In this document: one piece after another, positions 7,482 through 17,500 of the stretch
Numbering within the stretch: position 1 is the stretch's first letter
How the letters are laid out: the number at the start of each line of letters is the position of its first letter
NCBI GenBank assembly: GCA_040757055.1
Contig: JBFLXY010000005.1
Location: 62,001 to 126,000 of the forward strand
Origin: JAJZRJ01 sp040757055
GTDB lineage: Bacteria > Desulfobacterota > Desulfobulbia > Desulfobulbales > Desulfurivibrionaceae
Direction: 5' to 3'
DNA length: 64,000 nt
Notes under the pieces: generated by a model
The model's database searches: none
Told to the model about the DNA's origin: nothing
What the model saw: only the letters and a program-made list of their open reading frames with translations
Program-made: the position numbers and the translations under genes

Positions 7482-8810
7482 TTAGAAGGTCATAGTCAGG
7501 GAGTGGCTCAGGAGATAGACGTTCTCGGTCTGATTAGCACCGGCGGCGCCCTTGAAGTAGTCGCCAGTGTCCAGGTAGCCGAAGTGTGCTTCGTAGGTCA
7601 GGTTGTCGAGCAGCTTGTAGGCTGCGCCGATGTTGTACTCCCAGCCGTACTCGTCGTCATAGGTAGCGGTTTCTTCGTCAGCCTCAGCATAGCCAATGGC
7701 GGCATGCAGACCCAAGCGGTCGGAGACCTTGTAGTCGGCAGCCAGAACAAAGGCCTTGACGCCGTCATCGGTCTGGCCGATGCCGCCGTTGAGAACCCCG
7801 GTCTGATCCGGGTTGAGGAGGCCGGTGGTGCGGCCGGTGAGGACGTAGAGCGGGGTGAACTCATGGCCCGTGCCAGTAGCGGTTACAGGGGCGATGCCGG
7901 AAGCAGTGGCGTTGAAGAAGCCCTCGTTGTCGTTGGCAGAGCCCTCGTCGTCACCCTCGGCAAAGAAGTACATGGCGCTGACGGTGAGGTTGTTGAACTT
8001 GCCGCCCACTTCGAGCATGTAGCCCAAGGCATCCCAGTCAACGGTGGTGGAGGAGTCGCCACCGAAGTAAGCAACCTCGGCATTGGCAAAGTAGTTGTTC
8101 ATCTTGTACTTGGCATAGCCAGCGTACAGCTCCTTCTCGCTGCCAGTGGTGTTGCGGTTGTCGTTGCTCAAGGAGTAACGGATGCCGGCGTCCAGAGCAT
8201 CATCCTTGTAGTTCAGGCGCGCTTCATAGTGGTCGAAGTTCTGGTCGGAGCCCACATCGCTGCCGGTCTGCAGGTCATTGTCGAAGTTCTTGCCAGTGAA
8301 GAGGAGCACGCTCCAAGGCTTCGGAACAAAGGAAGGCCACCACATGATGCGGTCCTGGCGGCTGTCGGTGTCAGCAAAGGTGGTGCCGTAGCCGCCGGCC
8401 GGATGACGGCCGATGCGCACCTCGCCGATGGGCGACATGTACTTCATGTACATGGTGTGAAGGTAGAAGTCGTTGGCGGTATCCATAACGTCGGCACTTT
8501 CGGTGTCGCCATCGGTCTGGGCGCCCCACACGGTGTTGTCCACCAGGCGGATGGTGGCCATCATGGAAATCTTGTCGTTGACCTTCATGGTCGGGCTCAC
8601 CTCGAAGGTGTGCTGGTACCACGCGTCAGAGGTGTTCGATGCGGCGGCGGTTTCGGTCAGGTCAACACCCAGGGTGGTGGTGCCGGCATCGCTCATGTAG
8701 TAGCCTTCCACCAGATACTTGCCGGTCATCTTCCACTCCACCGCAGAGGCGGTGGACGCAACGCCGGCCACCAGGCCGAGGGCTGCCATCGTTCCCAATA
8801 CTTTTTTCAT
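7482..8810 (-). CDS. Outer-membrane porin
   Basis: A 442-residue protein beginning MKKVLGTMAALGLVAG with a clear signal peptide ending at ASTASA before VEWKM. The rest is Asp/Gly/Tyr-rich amphipathic sequence and the last residue is Phe (LTMTF), as in beta-barrel proteins. The start at 8810 has AAGGAGA six bases upstream. It is likely an abundant general porin of the type found in sulfate reducers; selectivity is not visible. It has its own promoter, a leader of roughly 95 bases with a GGAAGGC/GCCTTCC hairpin, and its own terminator. Confidence 0.85.
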   Translation of the reverse strand: MKKVLGTMAALGLVAGVASTASAVEWKMTGKYLVEGYYMSDAGTTTLGVDLTETAAASNTSDAWYQHTFEVSPTMKVNDKISMMATIRLVDNTVWGAQTDGDTESADVMDTANDFYLHTMYMKYMSPIGEVRIGRHPAGGYGTTFADTDSRQDRIMWWPSFVPKPWSVLLFTGKNFDNDLQTGSDVGSDQNFDHYEARLNYKDDALDAGIRYSLSNDNRNTTGSEKELYAGYAKYKMNNYFANAEVAYFGGDSSTTVDWDALGYMLEVGGKFNNLTVSAMYFFAEGDDEGSANDNEGFFNATASGIAPVTATGTGHEFTPLYVLTGRTTGLLNPDQTGVLNGGIGQTDDGVKAFVLAADYKVSDRLGLHAAIGYAEADEETATYDDEYGWEYNIGAAYKLLDNLTYEAHFGYLDTGDYFKGAAGANQTENVYLLSHSLTMTF

Positions 8811-8910
8811 CTCGAATCTCCTTTGGTTGTGGTTCCCGGAAGGCTCCCGGCCTTCCGTCTCCTGGTACCCGAGGCCCGCCGGAACTGAAGACGGCCTCAG
8901 TATCATCTCC

Positions 8911-8940
8911 TTTGTAGTCAGAATTTTATACCGCTGTCAA
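8911..8940 (-). promoter_or_regulatory. Candidate promoter of the porin gene
   Basis: On the minus strand TTGACA (8935-8940), 18-base spacer, TACAAA (8911-8916). Placement predicts a leader of about 95 bases. Confidence 0.55.
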
Positions 8941-9062
8941 GTTTTTTGTACTGAATTTTTGGCTGTCAGCAAAGAGCTTGCATCTGTCAGCAAAGACGCA
9001 CAAGGGAAAGGGGATGAGAGGGGGAGAGGGTTAGACGGAAGGAATGCGGGTAAACCGCCCCC

Positions 9063-9302
9063 CTACAGCAGCTTGACAAGGGCGGCGATGACCGCAACTT
9101 GCCCGAGCGCAAGGCCGATGCCCCACTTGATAAGGCGATTTTCCATTTCCATCAAATCGGCCTTGGCGGCGAGCTGTGAGTCCATGGCCTCGGCCAGGGC
9201 CTGCTTTTGCGCCTCGGCAATGGCGGTGGCCTGCTCGCGTGACAGGCCGGCCTTTTCGAGGCGTTCGGCGAACTTGAGGGTGTCGAAGGTAATGGTAGCC
9301 AT
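9063..9302 (-). CDS. DUF1640-family small coiled-coil membrane protein, copy 1
   Basis: A 79-residue protein: a short N-terminal part (MATITFDTLKFAERL), a predicted helical or coiled-coil middle (EAQKQALAEAMDSQLAAKADLMEMENRLIKW) and one C-terminal membrane segment (GIGLALGQVAVIAALVKLL). This layout matches the DUF1640/CCDC90-like family; function unknown. The start is fixed by similarity to its neighbour copy 2 and by a promoter whose -10 element ends only six bases before the ATG, leaving no room for a ribosome site. Confidence 0.75.
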   Translation of the reverse strand: MATITFDTLKFAERLEKAGLSREQATAIAEAQKQALAEAMDSQLAAKADLMEMENRLIKWGIGLALGQVAVIAALVKLL

Positions 9303-9308
9303 GTGGTC

Positions 9309-9337
9309 AACGTAGCAACCGGAGGGGGAAAAGTCAA
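9309..9337 (-). promoter_or_regulatory. Promoter of DUF1640 copy 1, predicted leaderless
   Basis: Minus-strand TTGACT (9332-9337), exactly 17 bases, TACGTT (9309-9314), then six bases to the ATG. Normal initiation distance places transcription start at or beside the A of the start codon. The whole element is conserved with the one before copy 2. Confidence 0.65.
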
Positions 9338-9458
9338 GGAGGGGAGCCATCAGCGTTCCGCTGACTGCGAAAGCCAACAGCCAAGGCGCAAGGACGCCTG
9401 GGAAAAGGGGTAACGGGGGAGAGAATTAGCGGGGCAGGGGGCGCGGGTAAACCCCTTC

Positions 9459-9701
9459 CTACAGCAGTTTGACGAGGGCGGCGATGACCGCGGATTGGGC
9501 GAGCAACATTCCGGCGACCCATTTGATGATGTCGAGCTTGGTTTCCGCCAGGGCTGTGATCATGTCCTGCTTGGTGACAAGCTCAGCCGCAGCATGGGCC
9601 TCCTGGATGGTTTCAAGAATAGCCTGGGCCTGTTTTTCCGCCAGCCCGGACTCCTTGAGCTTTTGGATGAATTTATAGGTGTCGAAGGTAATCGCGGTCA
9701 T
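9459..9701 (-). CDS. DUF1640-family small coiled-coil membrane protein, copy 2
   Basis: An 80-residue paralogue of the adjacent gene: MTAITFDTYKFIQKLKESG, a Glu/Ala-rich helical middle and the C-terminal membrane segment ending AQSAVIAALVKLL. The two copies share promoter, start region and 3' end, so they arose by tandem duplication. No ribosome site precedes the ATG. Function unknown; a membrane-anchored oligomer exposed to the cytoplasm is the likely topology (inference). Confidence 0.75.
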   Translation of the reverse strand: MTAITFDTYKFIQKLKESGLAEKQAQAILETIQEAHAAAELVTKQDMITALAETKLDIIKWVAGMLLAQSAVIAALVKLL

Positions 9702-9707
9702 GGAGTT

Positions 9708-9736
9708 AACGTAGCAATCAGAGGTGGAAAAGTCAA
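9708..9736 (-). promoter_or_regulatory. Promoter of DUF1640 copy 2, predicted leaderless
   Basis: Minus-strand TTGACT (9731-9736), 17 bases, TACGTT (9708-9713), six bases, ATG. Identical architecture to the promoter of copy 1. Confidence 0.65.
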
Positions 9737-9791
9737 GTCAGCCAAGGAAGAAGCAGTGAGTCGCCAGCTGTTGCTGAAAGCTCATCGCTCG

Positions 9792-9897
9792 TTAGCCGAG
9801 ATCCCGCATGATTTTCCCGATGGCCTGGGAGAGCGGGGCGATTTTTTCCCGGCCTCGTCAATTTGCCGCAAAACCTCCAAGGCGAGAGGCCGATCAT
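9792..9897 (-). pseudogene. Remnant of a HepT-type HEPN/DUF86 toxin gene
   Basis: The ATG at 9897 overlaps the mntA stop (ATGA), the normal MntA-HepT arrangement. The first codons read MYDRPLALEVLRQIDEA, a typical DUF86/HEPN N-terminus. The frame then degrades, but a different frame just downstream reads PALSQAIGKIMRDLG followed by TAA at 9792-9794, which looks like the end of the same family. A full HepT gene is over 300 bases, so about two thirds, including the region that would carry the RNase motif, is gone. The nucleotidyltransferase is therefore an orphan. Confidence 0.65.
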
Positions 9898-10229
9898 ACA
9901 TAGATGGCTTCCTGGTCGATTTTTTGCTTCAGGAAGGGATTCATGGTGTTTCGGCAGATGACCACGTCAACTGGCCGGTGCATCTGATCCTCAAGTTCGG
10001 ATTTTATTCCGGCCAGGAGGAACAAGTCAGGTTTGCGCAACGAGACCACGATGTCCACATCACTCTTTTCGTGCGTTGCCGCGCGGGCCGCGGAACCAAA
10101 AAGGCCGAGCGCGAGAATGCCGTATTCCTTGGCGAAGCGGCGTTTGTATTCCCGAAGAAGGGCAATGAGTTCCGGCGCGGAGGGGAAAGGGGGTGAGGAG
10201 TGAGAAGGAAGAGGCAAGGGGGAAAGCAA
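9894..10229 (-). CDS. MntA-type minimal nucleotidyltransferase (antitoxin-like)
   Basis: A protein of up to 111 residues. The GLFGSAARAA...KSDVDIVV block is the nucleotidyltransferase core (GSxAR followed by DxD). In MntA-HepT systems the enzyme adds AMP to the HEPN toxin to silence it. Here the partner gene is only a remnant. The start is unsure: the only start codon in the upstream part is TTG at 10229 and no good ribosome site is seen; the conserved region begins near PELIALLREYKRRF. Confidence 0.75.
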   Translation of the reverse strand: MLSPLPLPSHSSPPFPSAPELIALLREYKRRFAKEYGILALGLFGSAARAATHEKSDVDIVVSLRKPDLFLLAGIKSELEDQMHRPVDVVICRNTMNPFLKQKIDQEAIYV

Positions 10230-10257
10230 GGGCCTCCGCCGTTGCCGGCAGAGGCCC
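10230..10257 (-). terminator. Possible terminator of groESL
   Basis: Arms GGGCCTC (10230-10236) and GAGGCCC (10251-10257) enclose a further GC pairing. On the minus strand the following tract is only weakly T-rich (TTGCTTTC), so termination may be imperfect. It lies 34 bases after the groEL stop. Confidence 0.5.
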
Positions 10258-10290
10258 CAGACTGTCGCACCGGACAGGGTTGCGGCCGGC

Positions 10291-11937
<1,647 letters not shown>

Positions 11938-11992
11938 TGTTCTCTTCTCCTTGGTCTGGTTCTCTGGAATGAGTGTTCGTCGCTGATGCGGC

Positions 11993-12283
11993 TTACTTCT
12001 CCACCACGCCGAGGATGTCGTCCTCGCGCATGATGAGGTATTCGGTGCCCTCGATCTTCACCTCGGTGCCGCCGTACTTGGAAAAAAGCACCCGGTCGCC
12101 CACCTTGACCTCCACAGGCACCCGCTCGCCCTTGTCGTTGAGCTTGCCGTTGCCCACGGCGACAATCTTGCCCTCGGCCGGCTTCTCCTTGGCGGTGTCG
12201 GGGATGATGATGCCACCCTTGGTTTTCTCCTCACCCTCCAGGCGCTGGACCAGGATGCGATCATTCAACGGACGAATTTTCAT
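11993..12283 (-). CDS. groES: 10-kDa co-chaperonin GroES
   Basis: A 96-residue GroES (MKIRPLNDRILVQRLEGEEKT...) with the mobile loop GGIIIPDTAKEKP and roof loop, ending GVVEK. The ATG at 12283 gives the canonical N-terminus and has GGAGG upstream. It caps the GroEL ring; first gene of groESL. Confidence 0.98.
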   Translation of the reverse strand: MKIRPLNDRILVQRLEGEEKTKGGIIIPDTAKEKPAEGKIVAVGNGKLNDKGERVPVEVKVGDRVLFSKYGGTEVKIEGTEYLIMREDDILGVVEK

Positions 12284-12427
12284 TGAACACCTCCATCTCT
12301 CTTTAGCTTGTTGTGTTGATTCAAGGAATCGCCGGCAGGCGCCACGTCCCGCCAGACGGATGGTTTCCACGGAGTATCCCCGTTTCCCGGACAGCCGCCG
12401 CAGAGGCGCCAGGCCGGGATGGGCCAA

Positions 12428-12456
12428 ATAATAGGTACCGCATTTTAAAAAATCAA
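12428..12456 (-). promoter_or_regulatory. Candidate sigma-70 promoter of groESL
   Basis: Minus-strand TTGATT (12451-12456), 17 bases, TATTAT (12428-12433). The region is AT-rich against its surroundings. The match to a sigma-32 heat-shock promoter is poor. Confidence 0.55.
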
Positions 12457-12529
12457 GGCACGGTGTCTCATTTTTTTATGAAACAAAATCAAGCTGCTGG
12501 CGGTGAAAAACAAAAAAATCGCACCGGCT

Positions 12530-13600
12530 TCAAAGCGTCTCCACCCACCCGTACGGATCCCTGGCGCGACCATACTGGATGGCCTGCAATTCATCAAACA
12601 GCCGCCGCGAAAGAGAGCCGGTCTCGCCGTTGTTGATCAGACAATCCTGACCCTTGTAGTGCAGGGCGCCCACCGGCGAGATCACCGCGGCGGTGCCGGT
12701 ACCGAAGGCCTCCTTGAGGCTGCCGCTGGCGCTGGTCGCCACGACCTCCTCGATGGCGACCGGCCGCTCCACCACCCTGTGCCCCCAGTCGCGCAGCAGG
12801 CGCAGGACCGAATCCCGGGTAATGCCGGGCAGGATGCTGCCGCCCAGCGGCGGGGTGACCACCTCGTCGTCCATGACGAAAAAGATGTTCATGGTGCCGA
12901 CCTCCTCGACATAGCGCCGTTCGCAGGCGTCGAGCCAGAGCACCTGGGTGAAGCCCTTTTTCTTGGCCTCCTCCGCCGCCCGGATGCTGGCCGCATAGTT
13001 GCCGGCGGCCTTGGCCGCCCCCACCCCGCCCGGCACCGCCCGCACATACTGGTCGGTGACGTAGATCCGCACCGGATTGAACCCCTCGGGGTAATAGGCC
13101 CCCACCGGGCTCATGATGATGAAGAAGAGATATTGCCTGGCCGGCCGCACCCCCAGGGCCGCCTCGGTGGCAATCATGGTCGGCCGGATATAGAGGGTGG
13201 CGCCGGGGGCCGAGGGCACCCAGGCCGCATCGGTGCGCACCAGGGTCCTGAGTCCGGCCAGGGCCATCTCCGCCGGCAGGGTCGGCATGCAGAGCCGCGC
13301 GGCCGAACCGTTCATCCGCTCGATGTTGGCTGTGGGCCGGAAGAGATGCACCGCGCCGTTCTCGCCGCGGTAGGCCTTGAGCCCCTCGAAGATTGCCTGG
13401 CCGTAATGGAAGACCATGGCGGCCGGATCGAGGGAGAAGTCGGCGTAGGGGCGCACCGCCGGGTCGTGCCAGCCGCCCTGCGCCGCGTCATAGGCCATGA
13501 CGAACATGTGGTCGGTGAAAAGCTGGCCAAAGCCGAGGGCGGTGCCGTCGGGCCTGGGCTTGCGGTCCTGGACCGCCACCTCGTGAATGGTGATCTCCAT
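12530..13600 (-). CDS. ilvE: Branched-chain amino acid aminotransferase IlvE
   Basis: A 356-residue class IV (D-amino-acid-transaminase fold) PLP enzyme of the longer BCAT group. Visible features are FHYGQAIFEGLKAYR, RPTANIERMNGSA, and the PLP-lysine in GVGAAKAAGNYAAS near residue 197, then LWLDACERRYVEEVGTMNIFF and LPGITRDSVL. It interconverts Val, Leu and Ile with their 2-oxo acids. It has its own promoter at 13683-13710 and is transcribed away from the AI-2E-type gene. Confidence 0.96.
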   Translation of the reverse strand: MEITIHEVAVQDRKPRPDGTALGFGQLFTDHMFVMAYDAAQGGWHDPAVRPYADFSLDPAAMVFHYGQAIFEGLKAYRGENGAVHLFRPTANIERMNGSAARLCMPTLPAEMALAGLRTLVRTDAAWVPSAPGATLYIRPTMIATEAALGVRPARQYLFFIIMSPVGAYYPEGFNPVRIYVTDQYVRAVPGGVGAAKAAGNYAASIRAAEEAKKKGFTQVLWLDACERRYVEEVGTMNIFFVMDDEVVTPPLGGSILPGITRDSVLRLLRDWGHRVVERPVAIEEVVATSASGSLKEAFGTGTAAVISPVGALHYKGQDCLINNGETGSLSRRLFDELQAIQYGRARDPYGWVETL

Positions 13601-13682
13601 GGTGCCTTTCCTGTCCGCCGTCTGGCGTCCCGGTCCGCCGCGGCCAGGAGCCGGCCCGGCGGACGCTGTTCAAAAAAGGCAC

Positions 13683-13710
13683 ACTATAGCGGATTCTTAG
13701 CCGCGGTCAA
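13683..13710 (-). promoter_or_regulatory. Promoter of ilvE
   Basis: Minus-strand TTGACC (13705-13710), 16 bases, TATAGT (13683-13688); about 80 bases upstream of the ilvE start and back to back with the promoter of the next gene. Confidence 0.65.
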
Positions 13711-13719
13711 ACAACTTAT

Positions 13720-13747
13720 TTTGACGGCCCGGCCAATCTGGTATAGT
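13720..13747 (+). promoter_or_regulatory. Candidate promoter of the AI-2E-type permease gene
   Basis: TTTGAC (13720-13725; read as TTGACG it starts at 13721), 15-16 bases, TATAGT at 13742-13747. Divergent from the ilvE promoter. Confidence 0.5.
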
Positions 13748-13792
13748 GACGGAGAACTGTTCCAGACCACTTACCCCTTTCGGTGACCATCC

Positions 13793-14872
13793 ATGCACGA
13801 ATCGCCGCCGTCGCCCATGGTTCTGCGCTATTTCCTCGTGTTGTTCCTCGTCGTCCTCCTGTTGCTCGGCCTGGTGCTGTGGCCTTTCCTCTCGATCCTG
13901 GTCTTCTCCTATCTCCTGACCAGCATGTTCCACCCGCTCTACGAGGCGTTCAACCGCCGGCTGCCCGCCACCCTCGCCTCGCTGCTCACCTGCCTGGTCA
14001 TCGTGCTCATCGTCTTCATCCCCCTGGCGATCTTCGTGGCAGCCTTCTCCCAGGAGGCGCTCCACATCTATGAACTGGGCAAGAGCGCCAAGATCGGCAT
14101 GAAGCTGCAAAGCCTCCAGGACAGCGTGCTCTACGACCGGATTCAGGCCATCCTGCTGGACATGGGCGTCTACGTCACCCCGGAGACGATCAGCGAGGCG
14201 GTGACCAATCTCACCCGCCGGCTGGGGCTCTACCTCTATGAGCAGGCCAGCGCCTGGGCCGCCAACATCATGCACTTCTTCATCAACTTTGCCCTGATGA
14301 TCATGACCATCTTTTTCCTGCTCATCGATCAGGAGCGGCTCTTCAACTATCTGCTGCGCCTCTCGCCGCTGCCCGACGACCAGGACCGGCGGCTGTTCAA
14401 GAAATTCGACGAAACCACAACCGCGGTCTTCATCGGCAACGGCGTCACCAGCGTGGTGCAGGGCGTGATCTGCGGCATCATCTTCGCCATTTTCCAGCTC
14501 GGACCGCCGGTGGTCTGGGGGGTGATCTCCGCCATCCTCGCCTTCCTGCCCATCGTCGGCATCGGCCTGGTCCTGATCCCCGCCGCGGCGATCCAGCTGG
14601 TCCAGGGAGATGTCCAGACCGCGGTCCTCGTCGTGGTCCTTTACGTGCTGGTCACCATCGTCATCGAGTACGTGATGAAGACCAAGATGGTGGGCGACCA
14701 GACCCAGATCCACTCGCTGCTGGTGCTGCTCGCCATCATGGGGGGGCTCAACACCTTCGGCTTACTCGGCATCGTCTACGGCCCGCTCATCGTCAGCGCC
14801 TTCCTGACCCTGGCCGACATCTACGTCACCAGCTACGACAAGTACGTGAAAAGCTCCGGCACCGAACGGTAG
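13793..14872 (+). CDS. AI-2E family transporter (UPF0118/PerM-like)
   Basis: A 359-residue polytopic membrane protein with about eight hydrophobic segments: paired N-terminal helices (residues 9-70), a central soluble region (about 85-155), and a C-terminal bundle holding GVTSVVQGVICGIIFAIF and the conserved GPLIVSAFLTL near the end. These match the AI-2E/PerM superfamily, whose members include the quorum-signal exporter TqsA and Na+/H+ antiporters. The substrate cannot be told from sequence. Confidence 0.88.
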   Translation: MHESPPSPMVLRYFLVLFLVVLLLLGLVLWPFLSILVFSYLLTSMFHPLYEAFNRRLPATLASLLTCLVIVLIVFIPLAIFVAAFSQEALHIYELGKSAKIGMKLQSLQDSVLYDRIQAILLDMGVYVTPETISEAVTNLTRRLGLYLYEQASAWAANIMHFFINFALMIMTIFFLLIDQERLFNYLLRLSPLPDDQDRRLFKKFDETTTAVFIGNGVTSVVQGVICGIIFAIFQLGPPVVWGVISAILAFLPIVGIGLVLIPAAAIQLVQGDVQTAVLVVVLYVLVTIVIEYVMKTKMVGDQTQIHSLLVLLAIMGGLNTFGLLGIVYGPLIVSAFLTLADIYVTSYDKYVKSSGTER

Positions 14873-14878
14873 CGGGAT

Positions 14879-17500
14879 TCAGGAACCCTCTGCCGGCTCC
14901 GGCGGCAGGGGCGGAACCGTCGTCATGCTGCTGATCATCGCGCTGCGCGAGGTGGCAAAGCCGCTGGCCACCGCCATGCAGACCGCTGCCAGATAAGGGA
15001 TCGACTGCACCAGCAGCACCAGAATCCAGATCATCAGATCCGCGGTGTCCGTCCCCTGGCGGTCCGCCACGCTGACCGCCGCGAGCCAGAGGGCGAGCAG
15101 GATCAGCCCCTCCTCCCGGGCCGATTGCAGGGCCTGGAGCAGGGCGTGGCGCCGGGCCAGCTTCGGGGTGCGGAAAAAGGGCATGCCGCTGGTGACAAAG
15201 CCGAGGCAGATCGCCCGGGCAATGGTGTGGGCAAGGGAGAGGCCGGCCACCGCCGAGGCCAGCGTCTGGGCGATGGGGGCGCCGATCCGGGTGCGATAGA
15301 GGTAGATCATCTTGCCCACCTTGAAGACAAAGAGGGTGAGCGGCATGATGGAAAGGATCACCAGGGGCGGATCGAACTTGAGCGGATAGAGCACCATGAG
15401 CAGCGACCAGAGCAGCGCGCCCATGGTGAAGAAGAGGTTGAGGCTGTCGGAAATCCACGGCAGCCAGCCGGCGATGAAGTGATAGCGCTGGCCGGTGGTC
15501 AGGCCGCTCTTTTCCCGGCCGAAAAGGGCGCCGGCATGGCGCCGCAGGATCTGCACCGCGCCGTAGGCCCAGCGGAAACGCTGCTTCTTGAAGTCGAGGA
15601 AGGTGTCGGGCATGAGCCCCCGGCCGTAGCTCTGGGGCATGTAGGTCGCCTCGTGGCCGCGTTCGAAGATGCGGAGCCCCAGCTCGGCGTCCTCGGTGAT
15701 GCACCACTCCGCCCAGCCGCCGATCCCGTCGAGCACCGAACGGCGCACCATGGTCATGGTGCCGTGCTGGATGATGGCGTTGCGCTCGTTCCTGGTGACC
15801 ATGCCGATGTAGAAAAAGCCCTGGTATTCGGCATAGCACATGGCCTTGAAGAGGTTCTCCCGGTCGTCCCGGTAATCCTGGGGCGCCTGGGCGATGGCAA
15901 TGCGGGGGTCGTCGAACTGCGGCGCCATGTCCTTGAGCCAGTCGGGCGAGACCACGTAGTCGCTGTCGATCACCGCCACCACCTGCGCCTCGGGCGCGGT
16001 GTGCCTGAGGGCGAAGTTGAGCGCCCCGGCCTTGAAGCCGGCCAGCGGATCGACATGGAAAAAGCGGAAACGGGAGCCCAGCGTGGCGCAATGGGCCTCC
16101 ACCGGCTGCCACACCGCCGGGTCCCTGGTGTTGTTGTCCACCACGATCACCTCGTAGTTCGGATAATCGAGGCGCGCCAAGGCGTCCAGGGTTTCGATCA
16201 TCATCTCGGGCGGCTCGTTGTAAGCGGGCACGTGCACCGAAACCATGGGCAGTCGCTCGGCCGGCAGCCGCCGGGCGACAAAAGGCCGCCGCCACTCCCT
16301 CACCCAGCTCGCTTCGGCCCACTCGTGCGCCTCGGCCAGCAGCACCACCACCACGCCGATCATGCCCGCCACCATGAGCAGGCCGATGGTGACGGTGGCA
16401 AAGGTGAGATACTGGCGGGTATAGCTGTAGACGATCCAGACCGCGGCGGTGGCGGCGAGAAAGGCGATGGTGGCGAGAAAGCTCCGGCCGCGGTTGCGCA
16501 GGGTCCGGCTGTCCACCAGCAGGAAAGCGAAGGTGATGACCGCGATCACCACCGAGATGCCGGCGAGCATACGCCATTCCGGGACGCGGACGATGGGCGA
16601 GAAAAAGGGGAACTTGGGCTGGCGGTGGACATCGTAGACCCCCCAGTAGGCGCCCACCGAGCCCTCGGTCACCTTCTTCCAGGGCTGGTCGAAGGCCTCC
16701 ATCAGATAATAGGAGTATTTCTCCTTCTCGGCCCGGGCCAGGAAGCGGCGGAGAAAAATGGCCTCGTTGGCCTGGGAGGCCTGGGCGAAATGGCGGGTGC
16801 GGCCGTTGCTGGGCCAGCCCACCTCGGCAATGAGGATCTCCTTGCCGGGAAAGGTGGCCTTGAGCAGGTTCATGTGGTCCACCACGTAATCCACCGCCCG
16901 GTTGACGTGCACCCCTTCCCAGTAAGGCAGCATGTGGGTGGCGATGAAATCGACGTGCCGCACCATCTCCGGGTGCTTGAACCAGACGTGCCACGGCTCT
17001 GCGGTGCTGATGGGGATATCGACCTCCGACCGCACCCAGGCGATGTAGGCGGCCAGCTCGTCGGAGGTGAGGTCCTCGCGCAGCAGGGCCTCGTTGCCGA
17101 TGATGATCCGCCGGATCGCCGGCCGGTTCGCCTTGGCGATGGCGATGAGCCGCTCGATCTCGCGGTCGTTCTTTGGGTAGTCGGTATCGAGCCAGGCGCC
17201 CAGGGTCACCTTGAGGCCGTACTTCCGGGCCAGGGCCGGGATCTCGCCCAGGGAACCCTCCACCGTGTAGGTGCGGATGGCATGGGTCTTGGCGCTGACC
17301 AGCCTGACATCCTCTTCGATCTCCGCCACCGAGGGCAGCACGTGATCCACCGCGCTCTGGCCGTCGCGGAACGGCGAGAAGGAAAAGCCCTGGATACGCT
17401 TGGGCCACGGCGGCTCCTGCTCCGGCCGGTTGAAAAAGGCCCACAGGCTGAAGGAGACGACGGCGATGGCGATGACGATGAGAATGTTGGCCCTGCTCAT
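14879..17500 (-). CDS. GH17-GT2 fusion, NdvB-like beta-glucan synthase
   Basis: An 873-residue inner-membrane protein. After an N-terminal helix (residues 5-23) comes a periplasmic GH17-type domain (about 35-300) that keeps both catalytic glutamates: IIGNEAL near 134 and IAEVGWPS near 223. Three membrane helices follow (about 315-400), then a processive GT2 domain with VPAYNEPPE near 420, DSDY near 512, ITEDAELG near 600 and QRFRW near 640, and a C-terminal membrane bundle. The order is that of NdvB-type beta-1,3/1,6-glucan synthases, in which the GH17 domain acts as a transglycosylase. ATG 17500 is chosen because it directly precedes the signal anchor; 17572 is possible. A secreted hydrolase is encoded divergently. 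Confidence 0.85.
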   Translation of the reverse strand: MSRANILIVIAIAVVSFSLWAFFNRPEQEPPWPKRIQGFSFSPFRDGQSAVDHVLPSVAEIEEDVRLVSAKTHAIRTYTVEGSLGEIPALARKYGLKVTLGAWLDTDYPKNDREIERLIAIAKANRPAIRRIIIGNEALLREDLTSDELAAYIAWVRSEVDIPISTAEPWHVWFKHPEMVRHVDFIATHMLPYWEGVHVNRAVDYVVDHMNLLKATFPGKEILIAEVGWPSNGRTRHFAQASQANEAIFLRRFLARAEKEKYSYYLMEAFDQPWKKVTEGSVGAYWGVYDVHRQPKFPFFSPIVRVPEWRMLAGISVVIAVITFAFLLVDSRTLRNRGRSFLATIAFLAATAAVWIVYSYTRQYLTFATVTIGLLMVAGMIGVVVVLLAEAHEWAEASWVREWRRPFVARRLPAERLPMVSVHVPAYNEPPEMMIETLDALARLDYPNYEVIVVDNNTRDPAVWQPVEAHCATLGSRFRFFHVDPLAGFKAGALNFALRHTAPEAQVVAVIDSDYVVSPDWLKDMAPQFDDPRIAIAQAPQDYRDDRENLFKAMCYAEYQGFFYIGMVTRNERNAIIQHGTMTMVRRSVLDGIGGWAEWCITEDAELGLRIFERGHEATYMPQSYGRGLMPDTFLDFKKQRFRWAYGAVQILRRHAGALFGREKSGLTTGQRYHFIAGWLPWISDSLNLFFTMGALLWSLLMVLYPLKFDPPLVILSIMPLTLFVFKVGKMIYLYRTRIGAPIAQTLASAVAGLSLAHTIARAICLGFVTSGMPFFRTPKLARRHALLQALQSAREEGLILLALWLAAVSVADRQGTDTADLMIWILVLLVQSIPYLAAVCMAVASGFATSRSAMISSMTTVPPLPPEPAEGS

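Noticed and set aside
12284..12530. CIRCE element or sigma-32 promoter before groES
   Set aside because: No TTAGCACTC-N9-GAGTGCTAA inverted repeat is present, and a sigma-70-like promoter fits better.
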